Positions 10,796 to 20,676 of a stretch of 64,000 bases of DNA are shown here, piece by piece; the stretch's first letter is position 1; each line of letters opens with the position of its first letter. Position numbers and translations under genes: made by a program. Source of the DNA: Bombyx mori. Lineage: Eukaryota; Arthropoda; Insecta; Lepidoptera; Bombycidae. Under the pieces are notes generated by a model. The model saw only the letters and a list, made by a program, of their open reading frames with translations, did no database searches and was not told the origin of the DNA. The stretch is from contig NC_085131.1 in NCBI RefSeq assembly GCF_030269925.1, positions 3,610,001 to 3,674,000 on the forward strand. Reading direction: 5' to 3'.

Positions 10796-12133
10796 AAAGG
10801 ACTCAAATAGCCCACAGTAGCGTAAAACTCTGAACTCTGAACTTTGTTTTGTTTTACAAAGACTGCTTACTTTGATGCTTTCATACTTTATTTGTTATTT
10901 TTCTTGTGTGATTGCAAATTTTAACTGTGATACTGAGACATACTGAAACTCCTAGTACACGGAGGCGACCGTCTCGACATGATTCTCGTAATCGAAAACG
11001 ATATTATGCTTTCGCGATCACAGAGATGATAGACAGAATCGTGATACGAACGATGCGCTCGCGCACGATAGAACCTGTCGCGACACGTTCTAACGATAAG
11101 GCGCACGCTGAACAGACCACCGATATTCTACGGACAGTTACGACTCCCATGTCGAATATCGTTGGTTCGCAACAAGGCCACGTCGAATCTAGTATCCCTG
11201 GTTCTGAGGCGTCTACTCTCGCCAGTGCTTTGATAAAACTTTAATAGTGATACGGGGCATAATGGGCCCTCAGATTAGAATCGCGAACGCTAATCTTCTG
11301 ACGATTTGATTTCATTTTTAGTGGAGGTCAGGTTAGGCCGAGTGCTCATAGGGTTCAGGCACTAGTTGAGTCACCAGTGACTCGTAATGTCGCACAGGTA
11401 GATAATTCTTGAGGTTGACTGCATGCTTCCAAAGGTGAATTCGGGACTATGTTGGCAAAATAGTCAATTCAACTTTTGAGATTACAGCTCATTCTGAACT
11501 TCACAAAACGCAAGACAACAGACATCCGCCCTGCAGCTTCTGGTAGAAAAGACGCCACCACACCTGTGGTGAGGATTCTAATTAGTGATGTCACGACTGA
11601 GGTGTTTCGGAGCCGTTAAGTTCGTCGAGAACTAGGTCGAGGTAGAGCTCATCAATTGGTACCACGGAGTGAAAAGCGACATGATGCTCCCGTGGACGGG
11701 CACCGACGAGCAGCAGCCGTTTTTAATGTCTATAATCTTGTTTGGGTAATAACTCACAGTCTACAGGAAATGTAGATCCAGCAATCCGTGGACCTTACCG
11801 AATGGTGAGGATGGTGCCTCACGGGCATTGCCGCAAGTGCCGGTAGCTGCGTAATATCGGTCGGCAGGTAAACTTGATTCTGGCATGCGTGGCCCGTATA
11901 AGGTTGTCGAAATTCTACCCAGTGGACGCTGTACCCTACGGCTGCTCAGCGGCAGTTATGGCAAAACTACGCAAGCAGCTGCACAATATATGGTGTCGTG
12001 GCGGGGCGAGTGGACCCCTGAGACATGTGCTGCCTTCTTTGAGAGTCAGTAAAGTTAATAATGATCATTGTTCACAAATATACGTATTCCTATGGTGAAC
12101 CTGAAGGGTGAGCTATAGATGATTGCTCTCGAG
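10796..12133 (+). other. internal leader of the LTR element
   Basis: Holds a 110-codon frame (10912-11244) rich in Arg, Thr and Ser without a CCHC knuckle or other gag motif, plus a 74-codon frame at 11874-12098. Neither matches a family I know. It may be a gag remnant or untranslated leader. Confidence 0.35.
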
Positions 12134-12755
12134 TTACGTATCCCTCACTCGTGTGATTAATTCTACACGGTGAGATGCCTCAATACGATCGGCCTAGGCT
12201 TGCGTATTGAGAAGCCTCGGCACGTTTGAGTATGGTCGGCGTGTCGGGAAGCTTCACACGTTTGAATACGCTCTGCGTGTGGAATGCACTCGTACGTTTT
12301 TAATACGATCTTCGTACGAGTGGGTCTGGGACCATTTTACGTATCCCTCACTCGTGTGATTAATTCTACACGGTGAGATGCCTCAATACAATCTGCCTAA
12401 GCTGGCGTATTGAGAAGCCTCGGCACGTTTGAGTATGGTCGGCGTGTCGGGAAGCTTCACACGTTTGAATACACTCTGCGTGTGGAATGCACTCGTACGT
12501 TTTTAATACGATCTTTGTACGAGTGGGTCTAGGACCATTAGGACCATTTTACGTATCCCTCACTCGTGTGATTAATTCTACACGGTGAGATGCCTCAATA
12601 CAATCGGCCAAGGCTTGCGTATTGAGAAGCCTCGGCACGTTTGAGTATGGTCGGCGTGCCGGGAAGCTTCACACGTTTGAATAAACTCTGCGTGTGGAAT
12701 GCACTCGTACGTTTTTAATACGATCTTCGTACGAGTGGGTCTGGGACCATTTTAC
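12134..12755 (+). repeat. three-unit tandem array of hairpin clusters
   Basis: Units start at 12134, 12337 and 12549 (203, 212 and about 207 bp) with TTACGTATCCCTCACTCG. Each holds five successive inverted repeats. In unit 1 the arms are: CTCAC-T-CGTGT with ACACGGTGAG; CTCAATACG with CGTATTGAG; CCTCGGCACG with CGTGTCGGG; TTCACACG with CGTGTGGA; CACTCGTACG with CGTACGAGTG. Loops 3-5 share a TTTGAATACG-like sequence, while their stems differ yet still pair. The longer second unit carries an extra TAGGACCATT before the third. Confidence 0.9.
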
Positions 12756-12865
12756 AGAGATCACTGGTAACCAAATGCAGAAGACACTTAACGAAGGGCG
12801 ACGCACACTGGCCCTTGGATAATAACAGGAATATGCGCATTAAGAATGATTGTGCTACTGCGCGC

Positions 12866-13010
12866 ACTGCTCCCGTGCCGCTACCTGCGCGCGCTCGCCT
12901 GCTTCAGGCGTGCATACTGCGCGTACTGCTCGCGTGCCGCTGGCTGCGCGCACTCGCCTGCTTCAGGCGTGCATACTGCGCGTACTGCTCGCGTGCACAC
13001 TGCACGTGTG
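12866..13010 (+). repeat. 59-bp GC-rich tandem repeat
   Basis: Units begin ACTGCTC at 12866, 12925 and 12984. The 59-bp period is not a multiple of three, so the same bases are read in a new frame in each unit. This argues against a coding repeat. Confidence 0.8.
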
Positions 13011-13380
13011 CTCCCAAGCCACCGACTTCCGGTGCCGTACGACTGGCAGTGACGCAGAGGGCGATGTCGCTCGATCTGCGGCTTGCTGCTTCACTCGTTG
13101 GGGACTATGATGCCTTTGGTGAGTAGTTCGTTTGCAGTCCTGCTGAGCTACTTATGCGCTCCGCCTGCATTTTCAGGATTATCTATCAGGACGGTCGAGC
13201 GGGACGCCCGCCACACGTGGTGCAGCCTCACATTGTGGGAGCAGACTGGAGCTGGGACGGCTGCCCTGCTGAACTTTCGGGAGGCGCGGACCTAACAAGA
13301 TCTTTCGCACGCTTCCGCATCATCGTTACGAGTGGACCCCAGTTATGTGGTCGAGGACGAACCACAGTCAGGAGAGGCCG

Positions 13381-13687
13381 AGTAAGGAATACCCTACAAA
13401 AAGGGTATAAAACCGGCGCGCAGCTCTGTCACCCGCGCATTTGTCGGTTGACATTCGTCGAGAGAACATCTTTAAGTGTTAATTTAGGAAACACGAATTT
13501 TATAATAATGTTGAGGGTACAGTGCCTATAAATAGCAACGCCTTTGCTCGAAACGGTCATTCGATCGGCGGCGTTCGTGAGAGAAGGTAGTCGTGGACAT
13601 GGTGTGCGTGAGTCATTGTCTTAAGTTTCTGTAAATGTGTGCTAATTGTTATTTTTTTAAAAATGGTTTTTCTTCTGATTCCTAATA
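13381..13687 (+). repeat. 3' LTR
   Basis: Identical by eye to the 5' LTR over 307 bp, and followed by the ATAC target duplication. Confidence 0.9.
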
Positions 13688-13788
13688 ATACACTAATTTG
13701 ATAAGATTATTCCATTATTCAATTTGCAAAATAAGATTTTTGCCAATTTATATAATTTTTATCTATAGTCGATAAGGCTTTATATAAA

Positions 13789-14041
13789 ATTCAACTAAAA
13801 AATAGAAAATAAATTTTAATAAATTTAAATTGAAAATAGTGTAAAATATATTTTATTTTAAATAAAAGCGTGGGGTGCTTTTTAAGATATTATTGAAATA
13901 ATAATTCTTCTACTCATATCTGTCAAAAAAATATTTATAACTAATAACACCAGCATGCATGCTTTTTTAACAATAAAATATATTTTACACTATTTTGAAT
14001 TTAAATTTATTCAAATTTATTTTTTATTTTTTTGTTGAATT
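13789..14041. mobile_element. AT-rich foldback MITE
   Basis: Long inverted ends: ATTCAACTAAAAAATAG at 13789 onward and its counterpart ending TTTTTTTGTTGAATT near 14041, each about 70 bp. The middle is unrelated AT-rich sequence with no coding capacity. It sits directly against the next element. Confidence 0.65.
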
Positions 14042-14673
14042 GGAACGAAGTTCCTTATCGCGCGTTGTGAAAGGGAGCTAGACGGAAAAAATTCTTACGA
14101 AAAGTTGTCACGACACCTTTTGCTATAAATTCTTACGAAAAGTTGTCACGACACTTTTTGCTATAAATTCTTACGAAAAGTTGTCACGACACTTTTTGCT
14201 ATAGTAAGCTATTGTAAGCTGTGCGGCATCGCATGTTTCTCTGTCTGTCTGTCTCTCTCTCTGTCTCTCTCTCTCTTATAGAAAGCAAGCCAGATATTAT
14301 CATTTCTATTTCGCATTGAACAGTGTGGTGTCGCGACGATTATTTTTGTTGAGTGTATACAGGTTTCTTGGAACGAAGTTCCTTATCGCGCGTTGTGAAA
14401 GGGGGCTAGACGGAAAAAATTCTTACGAAAAGTTGTCACGACACTTTTTAGATCCGTCATTCTGACCAATTAACGTGTAGGCGCTTATCGCGTGACATTG
14501 CTCGTATCCGATTGGTTCGCGTAATGAGTACAGTTTCTCGAGATAGCGTTTCAACAATAGTAATTTAGTTCATAGTATTGTTTTTTTCTTCTTCATAATG
14601 CCGTAATATATTATTATAACTTAAAAAAAAATTACAATTCCTTCACTAATTAATCGAAAGAACTTCGTTCCAA
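14040..14673. mobile_element. MITE-like element with duplicated end and 38-bp repeats
   Basis: The outer ends TTGGAACGAAGTTC (14040) and AGAACTTCGTTCCAA (about 14660) are inverted. The left end is repeated directly at about 14371 with its following sequence (TTATCGCGCGTTGTGAAAGG). Three 38-bp units containing TTACGAAAAGTTGTCACGAC fill about 14091-14203, and a (CT/GT)n run lies at about 14238-14275. This looks like two overlapping or partly tandem copies. Confidence 0.6.
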
Positions 14674-15097
14674 CCGGGTGTCCCTTGACACCTCTGAAGT
14701 TTTTTTTATATAAAGCGTGTTTTTTTTGTTTTTTTAAACTATTATTTATTTTAATGTAGAATACTAACATTAGATTACTACATTACAAACATTAGAATCT
14801 ATTATACAAACATTTTTGTATAAAAAAATAATATTTCGAAGTTATTTCGTCCTAATAAATATAAACTCGTAATTGGTTTCAATGTTAAATCTTCTCGGAA
14901 GTTTACGCAAATCTTTAATAAATAAACTTACATTCAAATTATTTCGGATTTATTATGTTCATCTTACAATTTCTGATAATGCGTTTTTTTTTCTTCGTTT
15001 TCTGGGTCACGAACGACTGTACAATTGACTAGATCAAGATTAAATCGTAATAGTCGTTTTAAATTGTTTTTAAATACGGTAAAATACATTTTTATAA
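14674..15097. other. unannotated AT-rich sequence
   Basis: No genes or recognised repeats. Confidence 0.4.
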
Positions 15098-15386
15098 TTT
15101 TTTTATTGCTTAGATGGCTGGACGAGCTCACAGCCCACCTGGTGTTAAGTGGTCACTGGAGCCCATAGACATCTATAACATAAATGCGCCGCCCACCTTG
15201 AGATATAAATTCTAAAGCTTCAGTATAGTTACAAAAGCTGCCCCACCCTTCAAACCGAAACGCATTACTGCTTCACGGCAGAAATAGGCAAGGTGGTGGT
15301 AACCACCCGCGCGGACTCACAAGAGGTACTACCACCAGTAATTACGCAAATTATAATTTTACGGGTTTCATTTTTATTACACGATA
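15098..15386 (-). mobile_element. Bm1 SINE, head missing
   Basis: Complete 3' body from TTATTGCTTAGATGG to the CACGATAATAATAAATTATA side. Truncated near the poly(A)-like linker. Confidence 0.9.
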
Positions 15387-16027
15387 ATAATAAATTATAA
15401 TATAATAATATTAATAAATAATAATACTACTTGATAAGAATACTTGAGGAATAGCAGAGAGAAACGTCTTGGCGGCTCATTATCCGTGACGCTGTCAGCG
15501 TTACTCTAAAAGGACGGTGCAATATGAACTTTGATACTAAATACAAGCAATCGTCGCGGTAGTCAATCAAGAAATTCGATTACCATTGCGCGTTCGACGG
15601 AGCTCCGCCGCTCTAAGGTTAGATGCATCCATTAGGCACCTATAATGTAATTTCGAGAAACGTAACGTACTCATCTCGTTCGGGCTGACGTAGTACGTCC
15701 TACCCCCACCCGCTGAGAACATCGACAGCCCCACCGGCCGCGGTCCACGCTCTAATTAAAACAACCCCCTCCTACGATCCGCCAAAGATTATGCATCGTA
15801 GCTAGTTAAATTCGAAATAAACCTTATTGATTATTTAATCAATGATAGGACGTATTGTGTATGCAATATAACCGAAAATCCAAAGTTGAGTACAGGCAGG
15901 CATACACGATGTAATGCCTGTGCTACAGCTAAAATTCAGAGGCAAAATATAATGGAGCATCTGAGGGATCTGTGATTAGCTCGTCGTATTTTTAACCCCA
16001 AGTGACGTCACAATTAGTGCGTTCAAT
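15387..16027. other. unannotated sequence
   Basis: Moderately GC-rich at about 15560-15780, with a CTCTAATTAAAAC segment near 15750. No exon seen. Confidence 0.35.
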
Positions 16028-16170
16028 AGAGTTTTAGTTTCTCGCCGGATCTTCTCAGTGGATCGCGATTCCGATCTGGTGGTAGATTCAGTTAAGTACT
16101 TCCTTGAGTAGGGCTAGTGTTAGCAAAGTCGCCAGGCTAGGATCTCAACCCTTGAAATGTAGGTAAAAAA
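16028..16170 (-). repeat. GATCCGG repeat, diverged
   Basis: TTTCTCGCCGGATCTTCTCA, then GATCGCGATTCCGATC, then AGGGCTAGTGTTAGCAAAG in order. Confidence 0.7.
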
Positions 16171-16299
16171 ATATATGTTGCGTGCTGATTTAAAAAATAC
16201 CTTCCTAGTCCCTTGTTGTTGATAATAAGACATGAATGTCCAAATAACAAAGATCTGTTTTTGTTAATTTTATTAGTAAAAATAGGTACTGTTATTTTA

Positions 16300-16550
16300 A
16301 TATCGTGCCACTTCTTCTTCTTTTTGTCCTCCTTATCCCACTAGGTGGGGTCGGCACAACTAATTTTTCTCTTCCATTCTCTTCTCTCTGCCGTCATCTC
16401 AACACTCACTCCTCTCTCACTCATATCGGTCGACCTCTTACTTCTACCTTGCACTACCATTTCCATATATCTCCTAGTCACATGCATCTTCGCTCTACGC
16501 ATCACATGTCCATACCACGCTAACTGTCCGCTCTTTAATTTATTGATTAC
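16300..16550 (-). pseudogene. LINE reverse transcriptase C-terminus
   Basis: The minus-strand translation reads LAWYGHVMRRAKMHVTRR, then EMVVQGRSKRS, then EMTAERREWKRKI and SCADPT before a TAG stop. This order (WYGHVMRR...HVTRR...REW) is the C-terminal tail of a common moth LINE polymerase. The middle has lost about ten codons compared with the copy at 4.8 kb. Upstream catalytic domains are absent, so this is a 5'-truncated insertion. Confidence 0.7.
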
Positions 16551-17028
16551 CGGGGCTACTTTTTACGTGCTACTGAAGACAGCTTTCAATCTGTATTTGA
16601 ATGTATAAAATTTCGTAAAGACACGTTCCGCTATATAACGAAATTACTTAGGCGTTTAATGCTATGATGGGCAGATCTGTTTAGCTACTCTTTGACAATG
16701 ACCGAAGGCGGTATCCAGAAAAGACGTCGCGCGTGTAAGATACTTTGTATAAAATTGTCTTTAGCGCAAAACTCTTTCAGATGTATGAAGGATTCAATGA
16801 ATTCCATTTGCTGGTTCGGTGGATCGCTTCATTTGGAATTAACCTCGTTAACGAGCAATAGTAGTTAGCGGCCTGAACTACTCCAACCCAGGATCCAGGT
16901 TAGGATCCCTTTTTTTCCATTTTATTTTTTATAAGTTTACTGTATAATCATCATCGACCTCATGTTTGAAAGCGAGTGGCGCCATACGATGTGATATCTT
17001 TTTTTTATGAAGGATCAATTACTTTGAC
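16551..17028. other. unannotated sequence
   Basis: Nothing recognised. Confidence 0.35.
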
Positions 17029-17180
17029 CCTGAGGCCTTTCCGGCTTCACCAGGACAGGTTGACGAGCACATGTTCAGCCAGGACGGACGGGATTCGCTA
17101 ACATCTGCCCGAACGCCTCCGGAGAATACCTAACAACTCAAGGGTAGCTGCTTCGCGAATTAATCTACTACCGGATCGTC
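17029..17180 (+). repeat. GATCCGG repeat, older subfamily, cut short
   Basis: GAGGCCTTTCCGGCTTCACC through CTACTACCGGATCG, then broken off where the next copy begins. Confidence 0.7.
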
Positions 17181-17184
17181 TCTT

Positions 17185-17358
17185 GCTTTTTTTCCCTACC
17201 TATGCTGATAGCCATGAGAGGCTATTCAGCTTCACCCCAGCGTATAGGTGAGCTTTCGGGGCTCAAACCGGAGGTGTCACTAACACTGGTCCTAGCAAGA
17301 GCAGTGCTTCGCAGAATCTATCACCGGATCGGAAACGCGGCCCACTGAGAAGATCCAT
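17185..17358 (+). repeat. GATCCGG repeat, main subfamily
   Basis: T-rich start, then CTATGCTGATAGCCATGAG, CTAGCAAGAGCAGTGCTTCG and CACCGGATCGGAAACGCGG. It replaces the second half of the older copy, so it either inserted into it or recombined with it. Confidence 0.75.
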
Positions 17359-17542
17359 ATTCCATATCAGTTGCGTTTTGTTATACCACGTTTTATTTCA
17401 CGTCCCACGGGAATGTGATAAAAAGTCCTATGTCCTTCTCCTGGTTCTAAGCTACCTCCTCACCAATTTTCAGCCAAATCAGATCAGCCATTCTTGAGTT
17501 ATAAATAGTGTAACTAACACGACTTTCTTTTATATAATAATA

Positions 17543-17929
17543 CTAGCTGACCCGGCAAACGTTGTTTTGCCATATATAAGATTTCTAGGGAATTTCTAGT
17601 GTAGAAAAAAAAACCTAACTTATTGTAAATGTGTAAGGATGTGGTAGATGAGTGAAAGAGGCATGTAGTGCTGTGAACGATGAAGGAATATAAAAATAAC
17701 AATACCTCATTCAACCACATAATGTCTCATTATAACAAAAAAAAATGTCCAAAAAATAAAAAATAAATTTTAGGGGTGGACAACCCTTATCACTTAAGGG
17801 TATGAAAAATAGATAGTAGCCGATTCTCATAGATACCGGATAAGCACAAAAAATTTCATCAAAATCGGTCAAGCCGTTTCGGAGGAGTATGGCAACGAAA
17901 ACTGTGACACGAGAATTTTATATATTAGA
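17543..17929 (-). mobile_element. Helitron-like element (HelC)
   Basis: Minus strand: A|TCTAATATATAAAATTC at the 5' end and a 3' hairpin GGCAAA-ACAACG-TTTGCC followed 11 nt later by CTAG|T. These are textbook Helitron borders. The body includes CGGCTTGACCGATTTTGATG. No helicase frame, so non-autonomous. Confidence 0.7.
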
Positions 17930-18149
17930 TATAGATGTCATAATGTATCCTTATCAAAACGAAATAATTTTAAAATAATGAGTATGACTTTTCGTCGGCT
18001 GAGATTGCTCAACCAATGACAACCTCACTTGTATTTATTTGCGCGAATCTAAATTTATTTACGAGTATAACAGACCATAATTAGCTTGGTTTGTTTATAT
18101 GTATACTGAATTATTGAACGTCATCATTCATAGACTTCACAAACGTCGA

Positions 18150-18412
18150 TTATAATTTGCGCAATTACTGGCGGGAGGACGTCTTGTGAGTCCGCAAGGG
18201 TAGGTATCACCACCCTGCCTATTTTCTGCCGTGAAGCAGTAATACGTTCGTTGAAGTCTGGGGTAGACGATATACTAAAAAAAATGAGACTTTAGAACTC
18301 ATGTCTCAAGTTGGGTGGCGGCATTTGCGTTGTTAGTGTATGTATATATGCTCCACTTAACACCAGGTGGCCGTGAGCTCGAGCACTCATCTGGGCAATA
18401 AAAGAAAAAATA
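18150..18412 (+). mobile_element. Bm1 SINE, old
   Basis: From TATAATTTGCGCAATTACTG to GGGCAATAAAAG, with several indels. The tRNA head is missing. Confidence 0.85.
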
Positions 18413-18451
18413 CGTAATCTTAAAAATTTGCGCGCATCAGACATACGATAA

Positions 18452-18699
18452 CTTTTTTTCTTATTGCTTTGATAGGTGGACGAGCTCACAGCCCACCTGG
18501 TGTTAAGTAATTACTGGAGCCCATAGACATCTACAACATAAATCCGCGACCCACCTTGAGATATAAGTTCTAAGGTCTCAGTATAGTTACAACGGCTGCC
18601 CCACCCTTCAAACCGAATCGCATTACTGCTTCACAGCAGAAATAGGCAGGGTGGTGATACCTACCTGTGCGGACTCACAAGAGATCCTACCACCAGTAA
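18452..18699 (-). mobile_element. Bm1 SINE, 5'-truncated
   Basis: Poly(T), GAGCTCACAGCCCACCTGG and on to GAGATCCTACCACCAGTAA. Confidence 0.9.
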
Positions 18700-19213
18700 A
18701 CATTCTATAACTAACGACCGTATAATCATTCTATAGCTTCGCTTTAGTACCCAGACAGTGTTTGCTCTATTATACCCAGTTTACATTAACCTGATACTTT
18801 TCTTTCGCGCGAATAAAGTTTTCTACGCGAGTAATCTCTACGTAAAATTGACGAGGGTCGCTCGTGTGCACTCGATCCGGTCCCCGAGGTGATTCTTGTA
18901 GAAAAACGCGTGATCGATACAGAGCGCGGCGACACCGCGGCTCCGAGGGCGCGTCAATTTAGCCTCCGCCTAGTCAGCGCTAAATTACCCTGACGTCTTT
19001 GAATGGGATCCGCGGGGGTCGCAATCGAAGGTCCCAACACGTATCGGTAAAGGTTGCCGGGGACAAATGGGAGCTGGATTATCTTTCGGCATCATCCTTG
19101 AAGCTTTGTTCGTTGCGTCACGTATTATTGAAAACATCGCGTTTAATGTCGTCCTAATGATTTGTTTTTACCGATATCTAATTTCTTACACCTATTGTCA
19201 ATTATACTTCATT
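18700..19213. other. unannotated stretch with GC-rich island
   Basis: About 18830-19080 is GC-rich and CpG-rich, repeat-free and without a plausible frame. Confidence 0.35.
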
Positions 19214-19467
19214 CAGTGGTGGTAGGACCTCCTGTGAGTCCGCACCGGTAGGTACCACCACCCAACCCATTTCTGCCGTGAAGCAGTAATGCGATTCGGT
19301 CTGAAGGGTGGGGTAGCCGTTGTAACTATACTGAGACCTTAGAACTTATATCTCAAGGTGGGTGGTGGCGTTAAGTTGTAGATGTCTATGGGCTCCAGTA
19401 ACCACTTAACACTAGGTGAGCTGTGAGTTCGTCATCCCATCAAGGCAATAAAAATAAAAAATAAAAA
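19214..19467 (+). mobile_element. Bm1 SINE, 5'-truncated
   Basis: GTGGTGGTAGGACCTCCTG to GGCAATAAAAATAAAAAAT, with a full-length 3' body. Confidence 0.9.
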
Positions 19468-19929
19468 AGTGTGTGTGTCCGCTCCGACGCACGACTGGAG
19501 TTTACTGGATATAAAAAATTAAACGAAACAATACGAGAAATAGTTCTATATTACGACAACACGATACACTACAGATTATTAACAAATTAACGAGACACAA
19601 AACAAACGACTAACAAATATATGAAAATACAATAATGAGAGAAACGCGCGATCAGTACGAGGCTTTGTGGCGGACTGCCGGCGCAGCAGCCCGGCGTCAC
19701 CTGCGATAACGCGGCCGCGCGTTGGCTCCTGATTGGCGCGCGCACGCATCACGCAATCAGGAGCCAATCAGGCGCATAACGCATTTCGTGTGACATGCTA
19801 GTACGATTTTGGTCCCCATAATTTTCATACCCCGGGCCTATATATGTAAATCGATTCTAAAGGAGTAAACTCCAAAAACATAAGTAAACTTTCCTATATA
19901 CAACTCGAACTTTACGTAAGAGCAATCAC
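19468..19929. other. unannotated stretch with GC-rich core
   Basis: About 19640-19790 is GC-rich and contains the inverted CCAAT pair listed separately. No exon recognised. Confidence 0.35.
19722..19772. promoter_or_regulatory. inverted repeat with paired CCAAT boxes
   Basis: TTGGCTCCTGATTGG (19722-19736) faces ATCAGGAGCCAATCAGG (19756-19772). This gives a 12-bp perfect inverted repeat and two nested ATTGG/CCAAT pairs, within CGCG-rich DNA. CCAAT boxes bind NF-Y type factors. Any promoter role here is inference. Confidence 0.35.
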
Positions 19930-19934
19930 ATCAT

Positions 19935-20025
19935 CATACAAATGCTTGTCCGATGTCGGCGAATCGAAACCACAACTCTGGGCCCATCAGTCAGGGGCGC
20001 TAGCTACTGCACCACCAAGTCAGTC
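19935..20025 (-). mobile_element. tRNA-like SINE head, isolated
   Basis: The minus strand shows GGTGGTGCAGTAGCTAGCG (A-box region) and GTGGTTTCGATTCGCCG (B-box region). The spacing suits a tRNA-derived head related to SINE-S. Stems are too poor for a working tRNA. Confidence 0.5.
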
Positions 20026-20380
20026 AATATCTTTGATCGTCCAGATCAAACCCCTTGCTAATTTGAGCGATTCGAAATTTTAATGCAAAATACGCTTAGT
20101 CAACATAAAAGTAGCTTATGACACTCTTATCAAAAAAGAGATTCAATTTACTGTCACTCGTTACTGTTGATACGCAAGGAATATAGCGTGTTAAATAGGT
20201 ATTATGTATATAGAATTCCCACTCTAGCTATCGAAGTTCGAAAAAAAATATCATTAAATAATGACAAAGAAGAACATTAGAACTAAAAAAGTTCAAAACA
20301 ATACGCAGAGAATATAAACCAAATAAGACTAACAAATAAATAGTATGTACATACCTAGTATTGATTAGTCAACACATACC

Positions 20381-20676
20381 TAGTATTTATTAGTCAAATT
20401 AAAAATCTTAATACATAGTTAGTTCAGAGAATATCTTGGAAGCTCCCACGTTGGATTAGGTTCGACCAACACGCCAACAAGCGAGTGTAATCACCAGCGG
20501 TGACCGTTCGCGCGTAAATTACCAACGCGTCCATTTCACGTCGACCTCGCAGAAGCGTTTGGTGAACGCTTTCAAAAGTTCTTTTTAGTTTGGACGCTGT
20601 TGAACCCACGCGTCCTTCGCTAATGCCCGCTTAGGTAGCCCGGAGCGCGCTCGCAAACATTCGTGTGCCTTTTATA
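20381..20676 (-). other. promoter-like segment with a short frame
   Basis: On the minus strand a strong TATAAAAGG (20676-20668) precedes GC-rich sequence. A frame open to a TGA at 20424 follows, and AATAAA lies about 40 nt further on. The first ATG in frame (20534) gives only 36 residues (MDALVIYARTVTAG... to ...GSFQDIL). A longer version would need a GTG start, which is unlikely in an insect. It could be a small gene, an exon or chance. Confidence 0.2.

Larger units (their letters stand above)
10476..13687 (+). mobile_element. non-autonomous LTR retrotransposon, complete
   Basis: Two direct 307-bp repeats (10476-10782 and 13381-13687), identical by eye, enclose 2,598 bp. ATAC is duplicated at 10472-10475 and 13688-13691, a 4-bp target duplication as in Ty3/gypsy and Pao/BEL elements. 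A primer-binding-site-like sequence follows the left LTR, and a purine-rich AGGAGAGG (13370-13377) precedes the right one. I found no protease, reverse transcriptase, RNase H or integrase motif inside, so it must rely on another element. The interior instead carries a hairpin array and GC-rich tandem repeats. Identical LTRs imply a recent insertion. Confidence 0.9.

Noticed and set aside
12134..12755. CRISPR-like array
   Set aside because: Insect DNA; units over 200 bp with no unique spacers; it sits inside an LTR element.
13154..13531. 125-codon frame as an LTR-element protein
   Set aside because: Runs from the internal region into the 3' LTR, starts within repeat-rich sequence and has no retroviral motif.
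20424..20609. 61-residue protein with an N-terminal Met-Gly
   Set aside because: The supposed Met is a GTG codon, so the myristoylation-like start is not real.
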